A DNA stretch of 64,000 nucleotides, from positions 11,660,181 to 11,724,180 of the forward strand of contig CM028884.1 in NCBI GenBank assembly GCA_016801885.1, in the 5' to 3' direction. The DNA is from Toxotes chatareus. Lineage: Eukaryota > Chordata > Actinopteri > Toxotidae. Shown piece after piece: positions 13,501-28,500 of the stretch. Each line of letters starts with the position of its first letter. Positions within the stretch are counted from its first letter, which is position 1. Below the pieces are notes generated by a model, which made no database searches, was not told the origin of the DNA, and worked only from the letters and a program-made list of their open reading frames with translations. The translations under genes and the position numbers were made by a program.

Positions 13501-16500
13501 TTCTGGATATAGATTAAAAACATTTGTCTCCCTGCCAGATTTCCGGTACTCACTATCAACTTTCATCCAGTTTATCCCACCTGTTTTCTTCACAGCATTT
13601 TGGCTTTTCCCACTGTTGCCCCTCTCAAAACAAGATCGTTTCCGCTAGAGTTTTGCCAGATTTTGTTGAAACGGCAATGTGTAGCACAGTGTCGATTAAC
13701 CACACTGGTGGTATAGAGCATACAGGGTTCAGTCACACATACTGGTTCTGGAACCAAACTACATTTAAAGGTTTACACTGTCCCTTAGCAGAGTTACTCA
13801 GAGTGACCGGCAATGGGAGAGTTTTAATTAAAATGAACCCTCAGCTCAACAGGTGATCACCTTAGGAACCCTGGAGCAGGCTTTGAAAACACTGAAGGGA
13901 CTATTTTTATCCTGCCTGTCCTAAGAACACCTCAGGTTCCCCCAGGAAAATACAGAGAACATGGCTGAGGGAAGCACGCTTAGCTACTACTAATGGAGAG
14001 AAAGAGACGTTGGCGTCTTTCTGCAGCTGCAGTAAACTCAAAGTCAAAAACCACTAGAGCGTGAGTTTATTTAGCCAATCACAGTCTAAGCATGAAGGCA
14101 AATTAAAAGAGTGCTGATGCCATCCTGTGTGTCCTGATCACCACTGTTTACCCTGCACCTGAGCATCAAACATCCTGTGAGTCACCTTGCCCATGGCCTC
14201 TGCAATGGACTCCACCATTCCTCCCACCATCCCCACTTCACTGGCAGCCTCATTCAGAGTCACCATGATATCATCAACCGCCTCCTTCATGAGCTGGGCT
14301 GCCTCTGCTATGGCATCGTGGGTATGGGATGCCTGTGAAGTGTGACACGACACAGCACAAGCACATATCAAACGGTTAATTATGCTCATTGAGTCATTCA
14401 GGATCTTGTAGTTATACTAAGTGATTGTCGAGATAATTCTTGTATAATATTGTGGAGCTGTGGTGAAGCTCCAATGTAAACCCAAGAAAGCATAAAAAAC
14501 GAAAGCACAAAGTGGTCATACCTTTGGGTTTCCACCGCCCTCCTTGGCAGCGTAGAGCATCTGCAGGGCAGACTCAGCCATGGTCTTAGTTTGGTCCAGG
14601 AAAGTCATCTGCTGCTGGTGGTCCTTCAGCTTGGATGCCACACCCACAGAGGCCTTGATCAGTGGCTCAAAGTAACCAGCCAGTTGGGTCACCTGAGACA
14701 AAGAGTGAAAAGTATTTAATGAGTTCTGAGGAAAAAAAAAAAAAGGGTAAAATTCTGTGTTTTCTCCCACATTGACCTAAATGTCACATTTTCACATAAA
14801 CAAGCAGAGTTACAGATCTGGCAATTTCAGATGAGGATACAGAGAAAAGACGCACAGGTAGTTCTAGCTGATTTATGTGACAGTACAGCAGAACACTCAT
14901 AGAAAATGTTCTAACATTACGTATTGATATATACTGCTGTGATAATTACCATAATATTACTTATGTTCACATAATCCAATAATATTCAATACTGCTATCA
15001 CTGAATATTGCCGCTAAAAGGATCACTGTGTTGTTCCATCCACAGCATTAAAGTTAAGTAATTAACTCCCTGCCCTATATACCTTGTGTCCTAGTTGGGA
15101 AGCTTCGCCTCTGGCAGCGGTGGAAATGGGGTCAATTAGGTGGCCAATTTCCTGCACAGTGGACGTCAGCTGCTCTTGTAGCGCCTGAAGAGAGGAAATA
15201 AAAAGAAATTACTTTTTATGTGTTTTTTTTTTTATTGGAGACAGGGGTGTATTCAAATAAGTAAGATTAAACCAGCTAAAAACTAGCACAAGAGCCCAAA
15301 AACAGCTCTATGACCAGTTCTGTATTAAAATATGCCAATCTCAGAAATGGGTATGAGTTTCTAGTTGCATACAAACAAGACGTCTTCAAACAGCACAGAT
15401 CAATTTAAAATACTGAATTGCACTGGATAAAGTCTTTTAAATGACATCAAATCCCTGAGCTGTTTGTGACCTACAATGGACAGAGACCTAATTAAAACCA
15501 CCAATAATAGATCCATAGTTTAACAGGGGAGATGCAAAAAGCAATACAAGGACTAGAAAAAGGAAGTAACAACAATCTGAATGTAAAACTGACTGGAAAC
15601 GTTAGAGCTAGAGATAAACAACCAGACAAGGACAAGCAGATAGAAGAAACAGAGAAAGACACTAGTAGAAGTAGAAAATTTTCTGATGGTTACTGACTTC
15701 TAGTGATATGTCGTCCCTGCTGGGTAAGTTCTGGCTGACTGCTGCCAGAGAGGCCTGCTCGATGTCCCGGATACATTTGTTGATGTTATCAATTGATGAG
15801 TCGCACTCCCGCTGTCCTGGGGCCTTGTCCCTGAGAATAAAATGGGAACAGGAAAAGAGGAGAAACAGAAAGCAGTAAAATGGTTGGAAACAAAAATGAG
15901 AGTAAAGGTGAAGGATGATGTGTGGAGATGGAAGAAAGACACAGAAGGTGATGAGGGAAAAAAAAAGACACACAGGAAGAGAGAAAAGAAGTGCAAATGT
16001 TAACATAACTAACACTTATTAAAACACAGATAGGTTCCAGGATGTGTCTTTAACATCTTTCCTGGTGGTTCCCTCATCTCATTGCCGTTCAGGTCACATC
16101 TGCTGAAATGTGGCCTGTAGGGTCTCGTCACTACACAGGGAGATCAAGCCGGGCAGCCAAATTAGCTTTGAAGCCTCTGAGTGGTCTGGGGCAGCAGCCT
16201 CATGGGCAGAATAAGTTTAGTTAAACATCCAATTCCACGGCACACTGAAAGTAACCCTAAAATAAAACCTCACCTTTGTGTAAAATAAGACTAACAAATT
16301 ATGATGCTGGGCTTTGGCAAGACAGAGACCATTCCTATTTGTGTTCACTGGCACTGCAGAGTATCACTGAATACTATCAAAGGGCCAAAATTCCCGCTGC
16401 TCAATTTGCAGTCTTAAAAGGAAAACTGTGATAAGGGCATCAGAACTGAAGGAGACGCTAAGCTGGCTGCGTGTGAATGCTAATGTGCAGATGTTCTGAG

Positions 16501-19500
16501 CCAAGCTGGAACCTTAAAATTCAGTGTGTTTGACTCTGGGAATTAGTTTCTCATGGGCATCAGTTTTGTTCTGATCAAGTACAAAGTACAAAAGGTGTGA
16601 AAGAGGAGATTAAAAATGAATGCTCAGGAAGTGTAAGAACAAGCATTTGTCATGCCACGCTACAGAATTTTGGCATCATCTCTCAAGGACAGTGGTTTAG
16701 TCCCACCGGCTTTTTTACGGAGCTATGTATATAGATATATGGAAGTAAAAGCTGTACCAGGGTGAAAACGTAATTCTCAACTTTTTAACCTTAGTCGTAA
16801 ATGTTCACCTCCTACACTTCTACATTTAGAAACAACTGCATCACTGCAGAAAAGTGGAGTACAGTGGTATAAAACAGGGAATAAGTTCTAAAATTATGAT
16901 GTGTTGGTTACTTCATAAAGTCGCTTCTGGCAACCTCAAGGTAACTACGAGACTCCAGAAAGTGCATGGCCAAGAAATAGTCACATAACCCCACATTAAA
17001 AACCACAACTTGTCTTTTTTACACTTTACATAAACGGTAGGCAGATTTTGATATCCTGGGCAGAGCCAGGCTACTGTATTTTGTCAGTTCTCCCCCTCTC
17101 TTCTGTCCCATTTATTTCATCTTAACAGATGCTTGTTCACTAACCGGATGGCCGTGATGAGACTCTTGATGGAGTCGGAGACGGTGCGAGAGTGACCAGC
17201 CAGAACAGACCAGGTGGGTGGGTCTTTGGGGTTGATAACCAATGAGCGTGCAGTCTTAAGCAGGTAAGTGCTGCTGTCAAGCATGGAGCGTGCTGACTGG
17301 AGGATGGGCTCCTGTGCTGCTGAGCCCTACAGAAAAAGTAAATATAGACACATCTGTATTTATCACAACATCCTGTTTTTGCAGCATGTGCCACAATTTT
17401 CTTTAAAAAGACCTCTATTGAATTAATACATGTAATTGTTGTGCATGAATACTACTAACACCATTATTCACACGGCCATACCTCGTTGCTGATTTGAGCG
17501 GGGACGCTGGCAAACTCTGGGTTGGAAGCAAATGTTGTCAGGTTTTCCACAGCCTCAATTAGCGGAGCTGTGGCGACTCGACACCTGTTCCTGTTCTCGT
17601 CCGAGAAATCACCATCTAAGGCCTGCAGAGTGAGCGAGATGGAATGTGAAGGTGCACAAAACAAATCTGATTAAACTTGAGTGCCTATTAAGTTCTCTAA
17701 CCCAATGTCAAGAACGACACAAATCACTGACAGAAGTTTGATAGAAATTAGCTTTTGCAAACAACAGAGGATTCATCAGAATTACTCCACATCAATCACA
17801 AAGGACATTACAATCAAAGTTAAATCCATTTCTCTGCTGTAGTGTGCGAATTATTAGGAGACAGAGCCAACCTTTTTTTTTTTTTTTTTTTGATAAGACT
17901 GACAAAGAAATCCTACCTTGATGGTTTTGACCAAGTTGGCGGTGCTGTTTGCCACCTCTTTGGCAGACTGGACAAAGTGCCTCTTGGCAACTGGGTTGGT
18001 TGTTTTGGAGGAAGCCAGACGGCAGGCGTTGCACAGTGCTGAGGTGTGCTTAGCAACAATGGTGGCTGCAGAGAGCACCTGCCACATTATAAACAAACAA
18101 AATGTAAAATTAGAAACTGACATTTTATTTCAAAGTTAAATTAGTTTATTAGCAGATGACAATGCAATCAACAAGGACACTCCTCGTGTTACGCCCACAT
18201 ATAAAACAAATAAAACAAATAACTGCAGCCCCATAAAAAGGTTCAACACTCATCTACAGCAAAGCTAAGACACATACAATCACGTTGCAGAACCCCTAAC
18301 CTCGCTGTAATCTCCATTTAACTATACAGGGATTATTATAGGTGCATGTACCTGAGAGGGACTGCTGTCTGGGTCGACAAGATTCTGACAGGCCATCTGG
18401 ATTGCCTGATTGGCTTTGGCAAACTGGATGGGATCCACCAGCCCCTGGTGGCCCGCCTGACTGTTGGGATCAGACACACCCACCAGGTAGGAGGCCTGTG
18501 CAGAAACATTTGTCATCGGTGAACACCTGCATTACTCTTACCAATAAAAAGGCCATATAAACCATTCAGTAGCTCCTATTCTCCACAGGTTCTTCCCTGT
18601 ACCTGTCCTGCAGCTTCAGTGAGGCCACACAGGGCCTTTGAAGCTGATCCCACACAGTCTCCAAATGCAGACACGTCCCCGGTCTTGCAGTTCTGAGAAA
18701 TACCTGCCATGGACTCTCCAAGGACCTGGACAGAACAGCAGCAGTACAAAGAGAGAAGAAAGGAAGAAATGCTTTAGATGCTAAGCTGTGTGTGTGTGTG
18801 TGCGTGTGTGCGTGCGCAAAGTGAAGTGCTTGGTGTTTTGATCATTGTACTGTTTGATCTGAGGGCCTACCTTGGAGTTCTCCATCACACTCTCAATGCA
18901 GTCAAAGTAGGAGAGGTCACTGACAGGCTCATTGGGGTTGTCCAGCATTCCTCTGACAGCCTGAGAGAGCACAGCAGGAGTTTAAGATGAATTTTTCCTC
19001 AGGTTATTTATTTTCACAAAATCCTTTGGTGGTTAAGGCCACAGAGAATTAATACAACTGCAATCGTTATTTTCTTTTGGATACTACACAGACATGCTGT
19101 TCTAAATACACCGAAAGTACTAACTTAACTAATCAAGAGTAAACAAGGATATTAAACCCGTTACTTTGTTGATATGATTGCTGAATGTTTCTGTTCCATC
19201 AAAAGGTGATAAAGTTTTGTTTACCTCCAACTCTCTGAGGGCGTTGTCGCACTCCTTCTGGCCAGGAGCCTGCTGTGTGCACAGCGTGATCAGCTGGTTA
19301 ATGCTGTCAGTCACGGCTCTGAAACAAAGAAACAATCAGAAAGTGTCTTAATAACAAAGCCTGTGCATGCATCCCGTGTTTGTGTGTGTTAATTTATGTC
19401 ATTCATCTGCAAAAATTGAAATCCATCCATCCAACATGTCTTTATGAAGATATGGGGGATTTTTTTGCTTTTATTCTTTTTTAATTACAAATGAGTTCTG

Positions 19501-22500
19501 CAGGTGCAATGTGCACCATTAAGGCTTTTTATGACCAAGTTATGACTTTCATGGTGGGCAGATGTCTGAACGCATCCCGCTGATAACTTGGCAATCATAA
19601 CAAAACGCTCTTGCCTTGATGGATGATATCACCACGGTTCAAAACGTTGCATGAGTCACTTACTGCTTAGTGGCACAAAAACAGCACTTTAAAACACCGG
19701 AAGAGTTTTTAGACTGCTGGATGGAAGGAAAGATGAATATATTCCAGTCAAATGCCTGATATATAATGTAATCATACTGTATTTTAAATTTAATGGTAAA
19801 TACCTTGCACGACTGGGAAAATGTTAAATACACTACAACACAGACTCGACTGGCAGTTTATTAGGTCCGTGTACACTTAGCTGTAACTAATGTGGTGATA
19901 TACAAAAGTCCTGCAATGAATCCAACCTTCATGAAGGCTTCAAAGTTCAGTTGTGTTGAAGCTGTTTTAGAGAGGTGTTGTTTCAGCTGTATGATTGTGC
20001 TGTATGATTTTGGAGGCTGCAGTTTGTGGTCCTGTTTAATTGTATTGTGTTATATGTTATGCAACTATTATTTTGTCCATCCCACTTATTTCCAAAATAA
20101 ATGACCATACGGTTGAATCCTAATAAATATCTCACTGTGAATAAAAGCACAGAGGAATGTGTAGGTCTGTACAGTGGCTATGGTGCGGTACCTTGCAGCA
20201 GCAGCAAGCAGGTTCTTGGCATTTGCTGCTGCAGGGTCTACAGACAGACTCTTAGCAGCCAGCAGCAGCTTGCTAGAAGCCATGGAAATGTTCTTCAGGT
20301 TACCGATCACCTGCACTTGGTCATCCTTTTTCTAGAATGACATAAAATTATGACGTTATAATTTTCATCAAACACACTTCAACATGTGAAAATGTATTTG
20401 CAACAAGACAAACCTGAGTGTGCCCAGCCATCTCGATACCAGCATCCAGGAACTCATCAAAGTCTTGACTGAACTTCCCAGAGGCCACTGCCAGCTGGCT
20501 GCTGGAGCCTCTGGAGGCGTGGACCACCTCGCCTGCTGACTGGTTCAGATCTGCTGCTGTTTGATTCAGCTCGCTCTGGGCCTCCTGGAATGACTTGGAG
20601 GCTGGAGGGATCTGAACGAAGGACAGTGAGAAGATGTTCATCATGAAAGATGACAGAAAAAATCAGAATGATCACATGTACTATCAGACAAACAACTAGT
20701 ATCAGGTGTAGTTTTTGAACCCTGAAGTTGTAATATATGGATATCCAATGTTCAGAGTCCAAACTCACAGTTTCAATTAACAGCTTCTTGCTGGCCTCCC
20801 CGATGCTTTTCAGAGCCATGTCCACATCCTTCTGGCCAGGCAGACAGTTGACGCAGTTATTCAGGGAGTGAGACACGGCCTTGGCCACCTGGAACACAGC
20901 ACAGCAGGTTCACAGCAGACTGGGTTAGAAGAAGCAGCAGCATCTTTTGTATTTTTGAGATCCCCTAATCCCCAAATTTTCTACATCTCTATCAAGAAAC
21001 ATATAATTTATTCCTTTTGTGGAGACAACAAGGCATAAATAAATAAGGTACTTGGCCTATAAATATGCCACCAGGTTTATTATGGGAGTCCCTAGCTATA
21101 TTTGACAGGTGTTCACTTTCATGTATGACTAAGCAGATGTAGACATCTAGCTCAGACTTTGTCCATATGGAAATATTTAGCAAAATGTACTGAGCAAAGA
21201 AAGAAGCACTGTTGACTATCCAGCTTTCCAGCCATCTTTAAAGTCTCATTACTTCTATTTAAAAAAGAGAAGATTCAATTATTTCAATGTTCCGTATTAA
21301 TCATCTTTAATTTTGGAATCTGCTTTATTCTTAATGACCAACTCACCCAAGAGCTCCAAGTTCAAATGTAATGTTTGATGTGATGAGTTAAAAATTTAAC
21401 TACAACAATGAATCATTAATGAAATACATAAACACAGTGTATTATGTGAGAAAAATATCACTTTTTAAAAAAAAATTCTTTAAATTAAAGAACACAAGTA
21501 GCTGTTAAAGAAGCTGGAGAATCACACTCCAATTACAAACGAATCCGTGCTTGTAAACGAAAGTCTCAGACTCACAAGTTGCAAGTATATATTTGTTTTG
21601 AAAACCTGCATAATTCTGCAGAACTGTCTTTGTGGTGACATTTGGTGGTTTGAGCTTGTTGGCACAGGTGCTATAGTCTGCCAGAAGGATGAGGGTTGGA
21701 CCGAAACCAGTCTGCAGCATCAAGAGTCACACGTAGTGTTAAAAAGAACAGACAAGCTGAAGAGACTCCACACCCCCGAGCAATCCTGAACCACCTCACC
21801 TGTGCCAGCCTCTGCTGGCTCTCAGCGTCTCCGGGGGAAATCAGCGCCTCTTTGGCTTCATGAATGAGAAGCGCTGAGCCCTCCATAACATCACGAGCCG
21901 AGTCCAACATGGCAGCTGCTGCCTTGGGGTCTGTGGTGGAAGCAGCGACGCCGCGGGCAGCGTGGGCCAGTGTTTTCAAGGCCTGAGCAGTCTCCCTGGC
22001 TGCTATTCCTATACACAGGATCAGAGACAACAAAGAGAACAGATGTGACAGACACCAACAGTGAGGAAAGCATCTCAAACAAATCACTGACCTTTTATAA
22101 AACTATGACATGATACTGCCACTATCAAGCGTTCATTTTCAAATCATGAAGACTGGAGTCTGATTGCGAGGGAGGTTTGTTTAATGTGAAAAAAAACCCA
22201 AAGTAATTCCTCTGTCTTGACAAATGTGTTGCAACATGAACAAAATGTAATTTGGTTTAAGAGGATGTTTGGCTCACAAGCAGGAACCAACACAATAAGA
22301 GTCTCATGAGAAATGACATCTCATTTACAACACATCAGTTGGGTGGGATAAAACCAACCAGAATGAAGCCATATTATGTTGCAGTTAACAAGATTACTGA
22401 AGCAAAGTAAAACATGTTCCAGCTGAGAGGGACATTTTTCCTCAGGTTCTATGAAGAACCATGTGCTGTTTTCTAACCAAGGACACTATAAAGGTAATGA

Positions 22501-25500
22501 GTATTCTCCAAAGAACACATGCCTGTTACTGAAGAGACCAAAAATAGAAGAGGTTAGTGTGTTTGAAGGGATTTCAAACAGATTTATTAACATTGCTTTG
22601 CTCTAATGCCTCACACAAAGCAATGCATTTAAAACAAGTATGTGAGATCAGAGCAAAATATTATCTGACTCTTGATGCCACATCATGGGAAATTGGATTG
22701 GATTACTCGGTCATATCCCAAGTAGTTCAAATGTTTTAAGTGTCATGTGAAAAAGAGAAAGAGGCTTTGTGAACAAAAAAACGATGCTGGTAACTGCCAG
22801 GTGAAAAAGTAGTGACAACACGTTTAGCTAAAAAAAAAAGTATAAGATGAAGGATCTTCTATTAAAATTGGTATTGACGCCCATGATGGATGTTGAGATC
22901 ATGTATGATCACAGCGAAAGATGTATGTTTATGACCAAGGAGTTAAAAGACACAGTGCAAAAATCAGATCTGACACAGACAGATGGATAGAGGTGATAAC
23001 ACAACCGCTTTTCCTCAGCAGAGGTAAGTATAAGTATATTTACAGAAGTCGGTGCAGTGCATCAGCTGTACCAACCTGTGTAGTGCTCATTTCCTTGTGC
23101 AGCACAGGTGAGCAGCTGAGCCATGGAGGATCCCACTGACTTGGAGGTGCTGCCCAGATCCTGAGCACACTTCTCCAACTGAAGCAGAGGGAAAAGGGAA
23201 AAATAACCCACAGGATTTATATATATATAAGTAAAAAAGAAAATTAAAATATTAGGCCATGGAACCAACAAGACAGGAATTCTCCTTCGTATAGCTAGAT
23301 CGAATCCAGCCAAACTGCTATTTTCCATGTAAACTTCAGAAGAATGAAAGTTGACTCGATCTAATGGGTCTAAATTGTCTCTTACTGATTCCCCAGGTAG
23401 TGGTTTCAGTTGGGTGTTAACAGCAGCCAACTTGGCATCTTGCAGCTCACTCCTCAGGGTCTGGATGGCGGTGAGTGCAGAGTCGATCTCCATGGGGCCG
23501 CAAGCTTCATGAGCCTAGAAGATAAAAAAAAGGTCTTACTATAAAAAGGTTATGGCTTGCGTTTTGTCTTGATCTTTTAGCAAAAATGTGTTTTGTTGTC
23601 AGTTTCTGCTCGTGAGAAATTCAAACAACAAACAACATACATTTGCGGCAAATCCTGTGCTTAAGGGAAACGCTGTGCAATTTAAAACCCTTTTACACAG
23701 CAGTTTACACTTCAGTGCACTTAATGTGAACTAAGCAGTAAAACAAGAATTCTACTCAATAGCACTCTGTCATGCTGTGGAATATATAGCTCTATTTTTG
23801 TCCATACCGTGATTTTAACCATCAAGCTTATTACACATGATCCAGAGAAGTACTGTGTCTTTTTTCGATTAGAGTTAGTGTTGTTTTTTGCATGTAGTTT
23901 TTGTGTCTAAAATGCAGTGATTCTGTGCACACACTGCCACACGTGTGAGTTCACCCTTTGTATCTGTGCTCTACCTTTTGTGCAGACGTCCTCAGCTCAG
24001 CCAGGCAGGTAGCCAGGTTCTTGGCACACTGACCCAGTTGCATGGCTGCAGCCTGATCCGTCACCGTGGGAACAGATGACTTGGCCGAGGTCACCATCTT
24101 ACTACCAGGCTGTAGAGTGTGAGAAAAATATGGAGAATACTACTTAAAAAAAGCCTAAAAATGTTTAATAAAAACATATTTTCCCTTAAAGCATCAAGGA
24201 AATGTCGCCCCAGCCAGCTACAAGAAACAAAGGCTAGATTATGTGGTGGATATTTCACCAATATTTGTATTTGTGGAGCACTCCAAGGACCACTGAGGCA
24301 TTAAACACATAATATCACCATACCAGGGCTTCCTTAACTGCCTGCTTCCATCAAAAAGAGGTTACAGGCCTATTTTTAATGGCTCCCCACACGATAGAAA
24401 CACTATTTATACTTTGTTCAACCTAGTTCCCAATGTAGAACTGAAGTTACTTAGCTTGACTGTGGGCACAAAGTTTGAACAATTCATTCTGTAGCTACAA
24501 TGAGAGCCATAGTGTGATTGAGTGAGTGTGTGTTGCACCTGTAGGAAGTTCTGACTGGCGATGATGAGGGCTAGTTGTGCACTGAGGTCCTCTGGTTTGG
24601 CCTGACTGCCACGTACTCCCTGGACGAGCTGTGGGATGTGGTCTGCCACTGCCTAGACACACAAGTACAGTGTATAAACAGGCTTAGATAGAATTAAAAA
24701 GGGAGACTTGACACATAAACTAAATGCCTCAGTATAAGATTCTTCCATAATACTGTTCTATAAATCAGAAAGCAAGCAGCTGGGATAAACAAGATACAGT
24801 GACATCAAACAGCAGAAAAAAATACCCAATGAGGTTATGAAAGGAAAAAAGTGATAGGTAAACAGTTTCAATGATTCATTAAAGGAAGAAAAATAGAACA
24901 AACCACACCAAAAAAAAAAAAAAAAAAACAAACATCAAACAATAAAATGGCACCCTACTGTTGGCACTGATCCTCACCTTACAGCTCTGAACCAGCTGCT
25001 GGTGAGCAGCAGTGTTCTTGTTGGATGCGGCAGCATTTTGAGAAGCAGCGATGGTCTGTGTGGCTGCAGCCGCAGCTTGTTTAGCAGCATTCTGAGGAAT
25101 TTTAAGACACAAACAAACATCCACACATAAAAAGATGGTTAAACAGTATCTCTCTCTGTCTGTCTCTGTGTCAGACTCCACTTGCAGCAAATACTTCCAA
25201 AGTCACATCTCTGCTTTTTGAGCCTGTACGTGAAAAGATTCTGCCGTTGAGTTTGTGGTGTGAGGGACTGAAATTTACAGTCTACATGGGTTCGTGTTTC
25301 TTTACCTTTCAAAAATTTCTAACCACAGGATGGTGAGCTAAACATCTCAGAAAATGTAGTTCACTTGAATACATTATTAAACAACAGTATAGGTTAATGC
25401 TTTTGAGTGAAAATACAGCTCGAGTAGTTCTGTCCTTACATAGTCAAGTTCAGTTTAAGGTCTCACACCTTGTTTATACAAGTCTAATAAATGACTTTAT

Positions 25501-28500
25501 GTTTCGGGAGCATGTAAAAGAATAATACCAAAACTAAATCTGTCTAAAAAGCCTGACATTTTAAGGTGAAAGACACACTGCTGAAATCAACATCAAAACC
25601 TCACTGATCTTGGCATGTCAAGTCTCCACTTGTGCATTATAGATGGTGATATTTTATCCCGAATATGGTACTTAAGAGATGGTGACATTAAGATTGGTCT
25701 TGGTGTTAATGTCACATTTTCCTGTAAATATTTTCAGTGTATTTGATTTTTGCTGCTTACTGGGTAAAGAATTTTACTTGGGTCAAAGTGTGTAAAAGTG
25801 GATTTGACTGAAATAGTGTTTGGCAGCATCACTGACCTCCAGTCTGTTGATTAGCTTCTTCTTAATGGCATTCTGAGCAGCAGCGTTGGTGGCCACGCGC
25901 AGACCCTCTGCAGCCTCCCTCAGTCTCTGCTGCTGGTCCTCGTTCTCTGGGTATGCTGCAGCCCCCTGAGAACACACATACACACACGTGTGTACGGACA
26001 CAAAGATCAGCATATACTGCACAACCAGTGAGCAGAGTGGGCAAACAGCTGCCCTACACTCCCTGACTTTCTACAATCCTTGCACTGCTTCTTTCTTGGA
26101 AAAGCACTAAGATCCCTGGGTGACTGAGTAACGTGTGAGCGCTCAACACATCACACACACACACACACTACCGAAAACAAGCAGCACACACACCCACACA
26201 ACTGACATCAGTGCATGCAAGTAATTGCTGAATATTCAATCAGTGTTCACAGATCTTTGAAAATGACGCAGACTTAATCACTGCACTCAAACTCAGCTGT
26301 AGCTGCTCTTCGCTCAAACAATCGCTGCTTTGTTGATGGCTAAATGTCAAGAGATGTTGTTTATTCATATTAGCAAGCAGCTCTTTTTTATCCTCCTGTT
26401 TATGTATCCAGCATTTCAACTTAACTGGGATCTGTGGAGACCAATTCCACTTAGCGCCTCCATGTCTCCCGCTGTTGGAGAGACACCTAAGCCCGCTGCC
26501 ATTAAGTTAATTAACTGGGAACTCGGTAGCTTCACCTGCAGCTACACAAAGAAGTGGGTGGGTGTGCTACTAAAAATTCATGCCATTAAGGTAATGTTTA
26601 ACCCCCACAGCTGCTATGGGTAGAAGTCGCACAAACACAGATATCACTATCATCAAGGCACACACACACAAACGAAGACACAACAAAAAAAGTCATTTTG
26701 TTGTTAAGTAATCTCAGAGTTTGGAAAATATTTCGTTGCCTTTCAAAACATTTGACTAACTGCAGCTTTAATTACAGTGAAGTGTTGTTAGTGACCGGTT
26801 TCAAGTCAGTGGAGTTTTCAGCTGTCATCTGCCTGTTGGCAACTGCTGACACCATTTAAATAGAAAAGGCAATTTGCATAATTATTAAAAAGAGCTGATT
26901 TCCAGAGGGTGTAACACGATATCACATGCAAGAAATCACAGGAACTGGCCTTCAAAAACCCAGGTCTGCTTTACAGTGATAGATTACATGTACAATAAGT
27001 GTCTCGTTGAAGTAAATCATTACCTGACAGCTGCGTTTAAAAAAAAAAAAAAACATGAAGCCATAAAGCATACTGTCCAAAAACTGAATTGCATAGGCTC
27101 AATTAATCAGTCACCAAGGCAACGGCTGGCTGAGGTCTCAGCGTCCATTGACACAGATAAACATACAGCTGTGACGGTGCTAAGTCTGGCATCAAACTCC
27201 GACTAACCAGCTGGAGGGCGTCATTTAATTTTCACAGTGGAAGTGGAGAGTTATTAATATCAGTGTGTGATTCTGTCGGCAGCTAATGAGACTGATGTAG
27301 AGAGAGACAGCAGATAAATAGTTTGGATAGAGGAAGATGGGATGATGGGTGGCAAAGCTAAGCCTGCCCTCCAGCAGTCTGGGAAGAAAGAGAGAGTTTG
27401 ATGTCCTCTTACTGTTAATCACGTTACACTGAAACACTGAGGTGCAAGATGAAATGAATGGTAAGTCTTAACACTGTATGGACCATAATCCTTCAAAGTT
27501 CAACCCTGCATTACAATAAATTTGTACTTATTTGACCATTCATTCATTCTGTACTCAGACGTCCTCATATGGTAATTCCTGTTTACTGCACTTCCAAACA
27601 CATTATTATTAAACTGAAAGGAACTAAACAGGATTGTTGAGTTTCAGTTAATTTAAACTGATCACTGCCATGTTTCCTCTGAACATTCAATATGGCAAAT
27701 ACTGTCAGCAGAGCAGCATCTCTTTCACTTAGTCAACTTAACACAGTATAACTTTATTACTGTATATATGAGATTAAAGAGAAAATAAAATTGTGGCTAA
27801 GAGAGCTCTAAGATGCCTTCAATATCTCATAAAGGTTTGAGCCAATCCTTATAATAACTCTAAGACAATTACACAAAGAAAACTAAACCCAAACAACATC
27901 AGAGTTTCATTAAACCCAGGTTGAGAGCAGGGTTGCCAAACCCTAGCATGTGCTGATCTATTCACAACCAAAAACAAGTGTAGCTCATTCCAGGTCTTTG
28001 TTGTATTTTGAAAAGGGTGTTACAGACAAATTCTGCAGCTGCTACAGAGAGAATAAACAATTAAATCATCCTAATGGTCAAACACTCAGTGTTTTAACTG
28101 AGAACACATTTTCTAATTCACCAAGATCTATAAATTCAGACAAAACTAATTTCAAAGGAATAACTCAAGCAAAAATTCCACAAACTCAATGACTAATTGT
28201 CTGTGGACCAAAATACATCTTTGAATTCAAGTGTTTTCAGATTACAAATCTGTCTATGAGCTAAATTCCTACTGAAGTAAGTTTTAACACATCCACCAGT
28301 CTTGGGTTGTCTGGCTTCTTTCCCCCCTGCTGTCATTGAAAAGGTCACCTTATATGTACTAGAAAAGCAAACCTGGTAACTCTTAATCTGGTTTTAAGAA
28401 ATGTCACAACCAAAACAAAAGCAAAAGATTATTTTGGGTTGAGATTCAGTGGTGTGGATTATTATTATATATTGACTAAAGCTTGTTGTACAGCTTTATT

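Noticed and set aside
20457..20897. 146-residue minus-strand frame starting in exon 28
   Set aside because: Its first 40 residues are true talin-2 exon 28, but the rest reads through the intron and then exon 29 in the wrong frame; the spliced reading is correct.
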